Assembly: GCF_020295405.1 (NCBI RefSeq)
Contig: NZ_JADEYP010000003.1
Span: forward strand, 149,365-213,364
Length of the DNA: 64,000 nucleotides
Source of the DNA: Sphingobacterium bovistauri
Lineage (GTDB): Bacteria > Bacteroidota > Bacteroidia > Sphingobacteriales > Sphingobacteriaceae
Direction of reading: 5' to 3'
Under the pieces are notes generated by a model that had not been told where the DNA came from, searched no databases, and worked only from the letters and a program-made list of their open reading frames with translations. The stretch's first letter is position 1, and each line of letters opens with the position of its first letter. This document shows positions 44,408 to 51,956 of this stretch, piece after piece. The position numbers were made by a program, and so were the translations under genes.

Positions 44408-45540
44408 TGAAGAAAAAGACTATAGTTATATCTGCTGTTAATCTCATAGAAGCTGGTACGTTGGCGATTCTAAGGGATTGCTTAGCCTATTTGTCCGATT
44501 TAGCTGCTAATGATGATTATAAAATTGTTGCAATTGTTCATAAGAAAGATCTAGCAAATTTTCCTCATATTGAATATATTGAGACTCAATGGCCTAAAAA
44601 GCGATGGATTAATCGTCTTTGGTATGAATATGTATCGATGAAAAGAATTTCAAAGCAGATTGCTCCAGTTTACCTTTGGTTTTCTTTGCATGATACATCA
44701 CCAAGTGTTTTCGCAGAGCGAAGAGCGGTGTATTGTCATAATTCTTATTCATTTTATAAATGGAATCTTCATGATTTAATTTTTGCACCTAAAATTGCCT
44801 TGTTTGCTATTTTTACAAAATTTATCTATAAAACTAATATTAATAAAAACACATATTTAGTAGTCCAACAGGAGTGGTTTAGAAAGGCAATGTCTAAAAT
44901 TTATGCTATTAAAAAGGATAAAATCATAGTTGCTATACCAAGAAAAATTTCTTTTGATAATTTGTTGCCAAAGAATCAATTCGAATTATTCACTTTCGTG
45001 TTTGCAGGTTCACCAAATAGTCATAAGAATTTTGAAGTAATTTGTAGAGCGGCTGAAATATTGGAAAAGGAGAGTAGTTTGAATTTCAGAGCATGTATCA
45101 CTGTTTCTGGCGAGGAGAATAAATATGCTAAATGGCTATTAAAAAAATGGGGACATCTTAAATCGTTGGATTTTATAGGATTTCAAAGTAAGGATAATTT
45201 ACAGAATTATTATGAAAGGAGCCATTGTTTGATATTTCCTTCTAAAGTAGAAAGCTGGGGGTTACCTATATCTGAGTATGCAAATTATAATAAGCCGATG
45301 TTACTTGCTGATTTGCCATATGCCCATGAAACTGCCGCTGGCGCACAACTTGTGTCTTATTTCAATCCAGAGTCTGCTAATGAATTGGCTTTAAAAATGA
45401 AAAAGTTAATAGATGGTGACAGATCATTCCTAGTGGCTCAATCATTAATTAGTTATGAAGAGCCTTCTGCCGAGAGTTGGAAAGAATTATTTAATATTTT
45501 ATTGACTGATAAAAAAGATGAAAATTCTACAGCTAGGTAA
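44407..45540 (+). CDS. GT4-like glycosyltransferase
   Basis: A 377-residue GT-B enzyme: VISAVNLIEAGTLAILRDCLAYL in the first half, FTFVFAGSPNSHKNFEVICRAAEIL and CLIFPSKVESWGLPISEYANYNKPMLLADLPYAHE in the donor half, where ESWGLPISE is the E-x7-E. The end overlaps the next gene by 23 bases in another frame. Substrates are unknown. Confidence 0.83.
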   Translation: MKKKTIVISAVNLIEAGTLAILRDCLAYLSDLAANDDYKIVAIVHKKDLANFPHIEYIETQWPKKRWINRLWYEYVSMKRISKQIAPVYLWFSLHDTSPSVFAERRAVYCHNSYSFYKWNLHDLIFAPKIALFAIFTKFIYKTNINKNTYLVVQQEWFRKAMSKIYAIKKDKIIVAIPRKISFDNLLPKNQFELFTFVFAGSPNSHKNFEVICRAAEILEKESSLNFRACITVSGEENKYAKWLLKKWGHLKSLDFIGFQSKDNLQNYYERSHCLIFPSKVESWGLPISEYANYNKPMLLADLPYAHETAAGAQLVSYFNPESANELALKMKKLIDGDRSFLVAQSLISYEEPSAESWKELFNILLTDKKDENSTAR

Positions 45541-46636
45541 ATTTTATCCAATTAGAGGTGGTGTAGAAAAGGTAATGTATGATATTATGCTTGGGCTTTC
45601 TGAGCGTGGTGTTTATTGTGACATGTTATGCGCTTCTACTGAAGATTATCCACAAGAGGATATAAGACTGAATGATTATGCTAATGTTTTTGTAGCAAAG
45701 ACGTCAGTGAAATTAGCAGCAACAATGTTAGCACCTAGTATGATAATTAGATTGAGGAATATTGCTCATAATTATGATATTATTCATATACATCACCCCG
45801 ATCCAATGGCTGCACTTGTGCTCTATTTATCTGGATATAAAGGGAAGGTAATGTTGCATTGGCATAGCGACATTTTAAAACAAAAAATATTGCTTAAAGT
45901 TTATAAGCCGTTGCAAAAATGGTTAATTAAACGAGCAAATTTAATAGTAGGTACCACTCCTGTTTATGTAGAACAATCTGATTTTCTAACGAATTATCAA
46001 AATAAGGTAGACTATATACCTATCGGTGTTTTGCCCATTTCAGCAAAAGAAAACAGAGTCCTAGAAATTCGTAATAAGAATGAAGGCAAAAAGTTAATAT
46101 TTTCATTGGGTAGGCTGGTAGAATATAAAGGTTTTCAGTATTTAATCGAGTCGGCAAAGTATCTAACTGATGATTATAGAATTGTAATTGGTGGTAAGGG
46201 TCCGCTTAGAGAATCGTTAGTAAATTTAATAGTTGAAAATAATCTGCAAAATAGGGTTGAATTATTAGGTTTTTTGACTGATGAAGAAGCATATGCTTAT
46301 TTTGAGGCTTGTGATATTTATGTATTGAGCTCTATTATGAAGACAGAGGCATTTGCTATTGTGCAGATAGAAGCAATGTCTTGTGGAAAACCCGTTATTA
46401 CAGCGCATATTCCAGGTTCAGGAGTTAGTTGGGTAAATAAGAATTACGAATCAGGGCTAATATGCGAAAGTAAAAATGCAGAGGATTTGGCGAGAAGCAT
46501 CACCAATATAGCTGAAAACAAGGACTTGTATCAACAATTGAGTAGTGGCGCTAAAGATAGATTCGAAAATAATTTTCACAGAAATGTGATGGTGGATAAA
46601 ACTTATGAGTTATATTTACGTTTACAAAAAGAATAA
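45518..46636 (+). CDS. GT4 family glycosyltransferase
   Basis: A 372-residue GT-B enzyme: LQLGKFYPIRGGVEKVMYDIMLGLSERG, then FSLGRLVEYKGFQYLIESAKYL, KLIVENNLQNRVELLGFL-like mid-region and EAFAIVQIEAMSCGKPVITAHIPG (E-x7-E). The pattern is that of alpha-mannosyl or galactosyl transferases but cannot be narrowed. It is the last glycosyltransferase of region B. The 100-base gap after it contains only a short ATCTG/CAGAT inverted repeat and no clear terminator. Confidence 0.87.
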   Translation: MKILQLGKFYPIRGGVEKVMYDIMLGLSERGVYCDMLCASTEDYPQEDIRLNDYANVFVAKTSVKLAATMLAPSMIIRLRNIAHNYDIIHIHHPDPMAALVLYLSGYKGKVMLHWHSDILKQKILLKVYKPLQKWLIKRANLIVGTTPVYVEQSDFLTNYQNKVDYIPIGVLPISAKENRVLEIRNKNEGKKLIFSLGRLVEYKGFQYLIESAKYLTDDYRIVIGGKGPLRESLVNLIVENNLQNRVELLGFLTDEEAYAYFEACDIYVLSSIMKTEAFAIVQIEAMSCGKPVITAHIPGSGVSWVNKNYESGLICESKNAEDLARSITNIAENKDLYQQLSSGAKDRFENNFHRNVMVDKTYELYLRLQKE

Positions 46637-46736
46637 AACTATTTAAAATTAATCGTATTTATTCTACAACTTGAAACAGTTTTACTACCTAAAACCGATC
46701 TGTTAAGCAGATTAATTGCTAATTTGGCTGATTATT

Positions 46737-47204
46737 ATGCAAAATGCAAAATCAAAAGAAGGAACATTACTTGTAAAGAATAACGTCTTCTTTAAGGAGG
46801 TTAAAACTCTTTTAGATATAGGTAATGATGTTTCGTTTAGAATAAAAGGAAATAGTATGCTTCCTTTTCTATCAAATGGAAATAAGGTTTTGATTAGAAG
46901 AGCAACTAAAGAAGATTTGAAATACGGAAAGATTATTTTAGCAAAAAGCGATTTTGGATATGTACTCCATAGGTTAGTATGGAAAAATAGTCGCTGGATT
47001 TGGCTTGCAGGAGATAATAATCTCGTACAGCTTGAGAAAATTGATATAAAAAATATATTAGGCTATGTAGTTAGTGCTGAGTCTGAGGATAAAAAGATAG
47101 ATGTGGATAGTTATTCACATAAGTTTTTTTCATTTATCTGGTTTATACTTAGGCCTATTCGATTGGTTATACATTACATAACCAAAATTATTAAATCAAA
47201 GTAA
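46737..47204 (+). CDS. S24/S26 (signal-peptidase-like) protein of the PqqD cassette
   Basis: A 155-residue protein. FRIKGNSMLPFLSNGNKVLIRRA carries the SM motif with the presumed nucleophile Ser, and GYVLHRLVWKNSRWIWLAGDNN follows as in S26 peptidases. The general base is not a clear Lys within an RR motif, as in the small S26-like proteins next to PqqD genes. A hydrophobic C-terminus (FFSFIWFILRPIRLVIHYITK) may anchor it. ATG 46737 is preferred to the TTG at 46716. It opens a five-gene block and could cleave a leader peptide; that is inference. Confidence 0.7.
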   Translation: MQNAKSKEGTLLVKNNVFFKEVKTLLDIGNDVSFRIKGNSMLPFLSNGNKVLIRRATKEDLKYGKIILAKSDFGYVLHRLVWKNSRWIWLAGDNNLVQLEKIDIKNILGYVVSAESEDKKIDVDSYSHKFFSFIWFILRPIRLVIHYITKIIKSK

Positions 47205-47206
47205 AT

Positions 47207-47485
47207 ATGAAGTTAAAGGAAGGTTTGATTGTACGAAAAGTGGGAGAAGATTATGTAATTGTGGCTCCTGAGCAGGGGATGGTAGATTTGTCTAAGGTGT
47301 ATAGCCTGAATGAGACAGCTGCTTGGCTGTGGGAAGCACTCGATGGCAAAGATTTTCAACTTAACGATATGGTTGAATTGGTTCGCAGTCAATATGATGT
47401 TAATGAGCTGACTGATATTCAGTTGATATCAGATATGGAGGAATTAGTTTTATTTTTTAGACAAAATGATTTGCTTGAATCTTGA
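47207..47485 (+). CDS. PqqD-family RiPP recognition element protein
   Basis: A 92-residue PqqD-like winged-helix protein (KEGLIVRKVGEDYVIVAPEQG, then VYSLNETAAWLWEALDGKDF, then a C-terminal helical part). Stand-alone PqqD proteins bind leader peptides of ribosomally made peptides and present them to modifying enzymes. It begins two bases after the peptidase gene and overlaps the next by four. No radical-SAM partner is present, so it is not pqq synthesis. Confidence 0.82.
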   Translation: MKLKEGLIVRKVGEDYVIVAPEQGMVDLSKVYSLNETAAWLWEALDGKDFQLNDMVELVRSQYDVNELTDIQLISDMEELVLFFRQNDLLES

Positions 47486-48594
47486 GAATAGATCAAAAAA
47501 TTCGTGAATCTTTTCTTTCCTTACTCAGAATTGGCTTGTGGGGATCTGTTAGTGAATCTTTATCTATATTCCCCTTAAATAAAAACGAGTGGACATTAGT
47601 ATATAAGATTTCGATTAGTCAAACTGTAGAGGGGATCGTGTATGATGGAATAGTTCTTTTACCAAAGGAATATCTACCACCTTATGATATACTTATCAGA
47701 TGGACAGCCAGAATAGATGCTATAGAGAGGCATAATAGAAATGTGCGCAAGACACTATCAATATTGTCAGAGGGATTAAAAAAAAATAATATTTCGCATA
47801 TTCTTTTAAAAGGAATCGGTTTAGCTGAAAACTATAATAAACCTTTGTCTCGGGTAAGTGGCGACATTGATCTATGCTTTTTCTCAGTTTCTGAATTTAA
47901 CCAAGCTAATGAATTATTGAAGAGTAAAGGTTTTGATGTTTTGAAAGGAGATCATTTTAGCTCATATTATATGTTAAATAGTGTTATGGTAGAACATCAC
48001 ACTAAAATGATTGATATATTCAATCCTCTTAAGCAAAAGCTTATTAAAAGCTTTATAGCTGAAGAAAGATTAAAATCAAACAAAATTAAAATCGACAATA
48101 GTGAAATAGAGACACCATCATATATTTTAGCACATTTACAAGCAAACGCACATATTCTCAAGCATTATTTGGGTTTTGGTATAGGCTTAAGACAGTTGTG
48201 TGATGTTGCAAGGTTATGTTATGTGAAAGAAAATAATTTTGATGGTAATAAATTAAAGGAAATTTATCGTAAATTAGGAATTGCAGGTTGGATAAACGCT
48301 ACACATAATTTATTGGTAAATTATTTAGGTCTTGATGCTTCGAAATTACCTTATCCTATAGAAAAACACTTTGATTCAGAACCTATCCTTTATGATGTTT
48401 TATATAGCGGTAATTTTGGTTTTCATCAAATAAAATTTGATGAAAATACGGTCTCAATACCTGAGAAATCGTATGATAGAGATAATGTAGGTGTTAGAGT
48501 TTTGCCTCATCTGCTAAAATTAGTCAAACTTGCTCCAGGTGAGGTTATTTGGTATCCACTGAATAAACTTTACACCAAGTTAACCGGAAAATAA
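47482..48594 (+). CDS. Nucleotidyltransferase family protein (NTP_transf_5)
   Basis: A 370-residue protein with ISHILLKGIGLAENYNKPLSRVSGDIDLCFFSV, the nucleotidyltransferase core with the GD-I-D metal motif. PF14907-type proteins of this length occur beside PqqD, HPr-kinase-like and ABC genes, including lasso-peptide loci. It starts with TTG at 47482 (TTGA overlap with the PqqD stop), as no ATG is near. A peptide- or sugar-modifying nucleotidyl transfer is possible; the substrate is unknown. Confidence 0.72.
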   Translation: MRIDQKIRESFLSLLRIGLWGSVSESLSIFPLNKNEWTLVYKISISQTVEGIVYDGIVLLPKEYLPPYDILIRWTARIDAIERHNRNVRKTLSILSEGLKKNNISHILLKGIGLAENYNKPLSRVSGDIDLCFFSVSEFNQANELLKSKGFDVLKGDHFSSYYMLNSVMVEHHTKMIDIFNPLKQKLIKSFIAEERLKSNKIKIDNSEIETPSYILAHLQANAHILKHYLGFGIGLRQLCDVARLCYVKENNFDGNKLKEIYRKLGIAGWINATHNLLVNYLGLDASKLPYPIEKHFDSEPILYDVLYSGNFGFHQIKFDENTVSIPEKSYDRDNVGVRVLPHLLKLVKLAPGEVIWYPLNKLYTKLTGK

Positions 48595-48596
48595 TT

Positions 48597-50222
48597 ATGA
48601 TGATAATATCTTCTAGACAATTTCAGTGGTTATTAAAGGTTATAGACGGCTATAAACTGAAGATGATCGTGTATTTTCTACTTGAAGTTTCCTCTATACT
48701 ATTATCATTGTTATTCATATACTATTCTAAGAGGACGATAGATATATCAATGGGGGCTACGGAAGGTGATTTAAATATAAGTCTTAGCATAGTTATTTGT
48801 TGTGCTATATCGGGAGTATTATTACGATCGGTTAGTCAGTGGATGAATCAGCGCACTCAAGTGAGTCTATTAAGTAATTTGCAGTCGCAGGTGTTAAAAA
48901 GTCAAATGTTATCGACCTGGAGGACAATTAAAAAGTGGGATACAGGGAACTTGCTTGTTCGGTTGAATTCTGATTGTAATGATATTGTGCAAATGGTAAG
49001 CACAACGTGGATTTCGTTGGTTGTAACTGGATTGAAGATCACAGCGTCTTTTATTTTTCTTTATAGTATGGATAAAATGTTAGCCTGGATAATTCTATGT
49101 ATATCACCTTTATTTTTTCTTACAAAGATTTATTATAAAAAAATGAAGGCACTGAATGTCAATGTGAAAAATGCTGAAAGTGACTTAGGGTCTAATATGG
49201 AAGAGAATCTTAGGTATAGGATTATATTGAGATCTTTAGGTATTCTTCCCTACAGATTAAACTTATTTTTGAAGCGCCAATCCATATTAAAGAATTTAAG
49301 GTTTAGATATTTGAATTTCACTGGATTTTCTCAGTTAATCATGCGAATTTGCATGATTACAGGCTATTTGTTAGCGTTCAGTTGGGGTGTTCATAGTTTA
49401 AAAACTAAGGAAATAACGTTTGGTACTATGACCGCATTTTTGCAGTTAGTTAATCAAATCCAATCTCCAATAATGTCCTTAGGCGCATTTTTTCCAGCCT
49501 TTGTGAAATTTAGAGTTTCATTAAATAGAGTTCAAGAAATTGACGATTCTCCTAAGGATAATTTGGAAGAAGCAGTTGTTTTTGATAGTGTACAGTCAAT
49601 AAAACTAAGAAATGTTTCGTTTCAGTACGATAGTGATGTAGTTATAGCGAATCTTAATGAAGAATTTCGTAAGGGGGAGGCAGTTGTGGTATTGGGTGAA
49701 AGTGGTAAAGGTAAGACAACTTTAATTAGGCTCTTGTTAGGGGTTATTAGTCCAGATAAAGGAGAAATAATTATTGAGGGTAATAATAACAACTATCAAT
49801 TAACATCATCTCATATTGAAAATTTTTCATATGTACCTCAAGGAAACACTTTATTAAGAGGAACTGTAAGAGAAAATATTACTTTGGGGATAGTGAGTGT
49901 TGATGAAGAAAAATTGAAGGAGGTAATATATTATTCTTGTTCAGAATTTATTTATGATTTACCAAATGGTCTAGAGACAACTATTGGAGATTCAGGTATT
50001 GGGCTATCAGAAGGCCAGGCTCAGCGAATAGGAATAGCTAGAGCATTATTGAGGAATAAGAACGTTTGGATTTTTGATGAAGCTACATCAGCATTGGATG
50101 CAGAAACTACAAATAAAATGTTAAATAGAATAAAAGATTTAATTAGTGATAAGATTGTTATTTTTGTAACGCATAATCCTAATGTTGATTTATTCTTTGA
50201 TAAACGATTATTAATTAATTAA
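48597..50222 (+). CDS. ABC exporter, fused permease and ATPase
   Basis: A 541-residue half-transporter of the type I exporter kind. Six spans cover about 1-310 and the ATPase about 330-541: Walker A GESGKGKTTL, Q-loop YVPQGNTLL, signature LSEGQAQR, Walker B VWIFDEATSALD and H-loop FVTHNPN. There is no N-terminal C39 peptidase domain, so any leader removal would fall to the S26-like protein at 46737. It resembles lipid or peptide exporters (MsbA/LanT-like without protease). It is two bases after the nucleotidyltransferase gene. Confidence 0.87.
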   Translation: MMIISSRQFQWLLKVIDGYKLKMIVYFLLEVSSILLSLLFIYYSKRTIDISMGATEGDLNISLSIVICCAISGVLLRSVSQWMNQRTQVSLLSNLQSQVLKSQMLSTWRTIKKWDTGNLLVRLNSDCNDIVQMVSTTWISLVVTGLKITASFIFLYSMDKMLAWIILCISPLFFLTKIYYKKMKALNVNVKNAESDLGSNMEENLRYRIILRSLGILPYRLNLFLKRQSILKNLRFRYLNFTGFSQLIMRICMITGYLLAFSWGVHSLKTKEITFGTMTAFLQLVNQIQSPIMSLGAFFPAFVKFRVSLNRVQEIDDSPKDNLEEAVVFDSVQSIKLRNVSFQYDSDVVIANLNEEFRKGEAVVVLGESGKGKTTLIRLLLGVISPDKGEIIIEGNNNNYQLTSSHIENFSYVPQGNTLLRGTVRENITLGIVSVDEEKLKEVIYYSCSEFIYDLPNGLETTIGDSGIGLSEGQAQRIGIARALLRNKNVWIFDEATSALDAETTNKMLNRIKDLISDKIVIFVTHNPNVDLFFDKRLLIN

Positions 50223-50256
50223 CTTGTTTTTTTAACAAGAGATTAACGATTGCCGA

Positions 50257-51156
50257 GTGATTGAAAAAAACATATATTATAATATAGCTGATTTACAATT
50301 AGAAGTTACACTTGCACAAGATTGCAATATAGAGACTCTATTGCCAAATTTTGAGCCCTTTAGGGTAGAATACCTAGATGATGTTATCATCTCATGCAGA
50401 ATTGTCATGTCTTCGGTTGATCTTGAATTTAATTCTGATGAATCCAAATTACTGAGTGATATTTCAATTGTCTGGGGAGATAGATTTACGTTTCATGAAG
50501 ATGATGATTACTATTGGACATTGATTCAATATTCTCAGGATAAAACTAAGCATTGGAAAATGCGTAGTTCGAAGGATTTTAAACTAAATACCGTGTTTTC
50601 CGGGGACTTTGAGAGTACAAAAAATAGCTTTATCAGCTGGTTTTTTATGGTAGCATTTGCTCAATCAGCTTTACTAAATAGATGCATTCTTATTCATTCT
50701 TCAGTAGTAGTTGATGAGGATTACGGGTATGCATTTTTGGGGAAAAGCGGAACTGGAAAAAGTACACATAGTAGACTTTGGCTTCAAAATATTCCGGGTA
50801 TCTCGTTGTTGAATGATGATAATCCTGCCATAAGAATTTTTGAGGACAATATTGTTATTTATGGCACCCCTTGGAGTGGAAAGACTAAATGCTACATAAA
50901 TGATAAAAGACCTTTAAAAGGTTTAGTGAGATTAAAACAAGCACCATTTAATCTTATACAACCACAAAAAAGTAAAGATGCATTATTGGCTTTGTTACCT
51001 AGTTGTTCTGCAATTAGATGGAATAATAGTTTGTATTCTACTCTGGTTAATCTTATTATTGATTTAATCAGTAAAGTGCAAGTTGCAGAGTTGCAGTGTC
51101 TTCCAGATGCTGAAGCAGCGCAAATGTGTTATAACGAATTAAGGAAAGATTTATAA
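50257..51156 (+). CDS. HPr-kinase-like P-loop protein
   Basis: A 299-residue protein with Walker A FLGKSGTGKSTHSRLW near residue 165, a Walker B-like LLNDDNPAIRI, and YGTPWSGKTKCYINDKRPLKGLVRLKQ, as in the HPr kinase-like proteins of lasso-peptide and related clusters, some of which phosphorylate the precursor peptide. The first 140 residues are an uncharacterised beta-rich region. The start is GTG 50257, the only good option. A 34-base gap with a weak 6-bp hairpin precedes it, and eight bases separate it from the second wza, suggesting one operon. Confidence 0.75.
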   Translation: MIEKNIYYNIADLQLEVTLAQDCNIETLLPNFEPFRVEYLDDVIISCRIVMSSVDLEFNSDESKLLSDISIVWGDRFTFHEDDDYYWTLIQYSQDKTKHWKMRSSKDFKLNTVFSGDFESTKNSFISWFFMVAFAQSALLNRCILIHSSVVVDEDYGYAFLGKSGTGKSTHSRLWLQNIPGISLLNDDNPAIRIFEDNIVIYGTPWSGKTKCYINDKRPLKGLVRLKQAPFNLIQPQKSKDALLALLPSCSAIRWNNSLYSTLVNLIIDLISKVQVAELQCLPDAEAAQMCYNELRKDL

Positions 51157-51163
51157 TTCATAT

Positions 51164-51946
51164 ATGAAAAAGATACTTATATATTGTGGAGTGTTACTAC
51201 TTCTCTCAATGAATTCTTGTTTAGTTTCTAAGAAAATAGTTTACTTAAAGGATTTGAATCCTGCTGAAAGTTATTCAGTAGCTCCTATTCCTCCGTTGCG
51301 AATTCAAAATAATGATCGTTTAAGTATTCAAGTAAGTGCAAAGCATACTGAATTAACAGCTCCATTTAACAATAAAGAAGGCGTGTATGCAATTACCGAA
51401 CAAGGAAATACATTTCCTACAATCATTGATAGAGGATATTTGGTAGATCAACAGGGAAATATAGAATTTCCTGGTTTGGGCACATTGAATGTTGAAGGTA
51501 TGAGTCTTGATGGCTTGAAGGATTTTTTAAAGAATAAGCTTCAAGAAAATAAGTTATTAAGCTCACCTGTTGTCAAAGTTGAACTGTTAAACCTAAAAGT
51601 ATTAATGATGGGTGAGGGGGGCAATCAATTAATTACTTCTTCTGATGGTCGAATGACTTTATTGGAAGCCATAACTAGAGCGGGGGGGTTAAGCAATAAT
51701 GCCACTACAGATAAGATTGCTGTAATCCGAGAAGAAAATGGAGTGAGAAAAATATATTATAATGACATAGAAAGTAAAGAGATTTTTAATTCTCCAACAT
51801 ATTATCTTCAGCAAAATGATATTATATATGTAGAACCTAAGTCTTCTCAGACTCGAGGTGATGAGGAACGAACTTGGAGAATTCTAGGAATGGTTATGAG
51901 CGTTATTACATTAGCCACAACAGTTTGGGCAATATCAACACGATAA
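51164..51946 (+). CDS. wza: Wza-like polysaccharide export lipoprotein (second copy)
   Basis: A 260-residue protein with lipobox SMNSC near residue 19. PPLRIQNNDRLSIQVSAKH, YLVDQQGNIEFPGLGTLNVEGM and LKVLMMGEGGNQLITSSDGRMTLLEAITRAGG are the Poly_export and SLBB parts, and a C-terminal hydrophobic helix follows. It is longer than copy 1 by an insert around residues 65-80 (KEGVYAITEQGNTFPTIIDR region). It pairs with the wzc at 51957. Confidence 0.88.
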   Translation: MKKILIYCGVLLLLSMNSCLVSKKIVYLKDLNPAESYSVAPIPPLRIQNNDRLSIQVSAKHTELTAPFNNKEGVYAITEQGNTFPTIIDRGYLVDQQGNIEFPGLGTLNVEGMSLDGLKDFLKNKLQENKLLSSPVVKVELLNLKVLMMGEGGNQLITSSDGRMTLLEAITRAGGLSNNATTDKIAVIREENGVRKIYYNDIESKEIFNSPTYYLQQNDIIYVEPKSSQTRGDEERTWRILGMVMSVITLATTVWAISTR

Positions 51947-51956
51947 ATTTATTGTA

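Noticed and set aside
48597..50222. Bacteriocin exporter with C39 peptidase
   Set aside because: No N-terminal Cys protease domain is present; the protein begins at the membrane domain.
50223..50239. Terminator between the ABC exporter and the HPr-kinase-like gene
   Set aside because: The stem is only 6 bp with T in the loop and no T-run after it, and gene spacing suggests one transcript.
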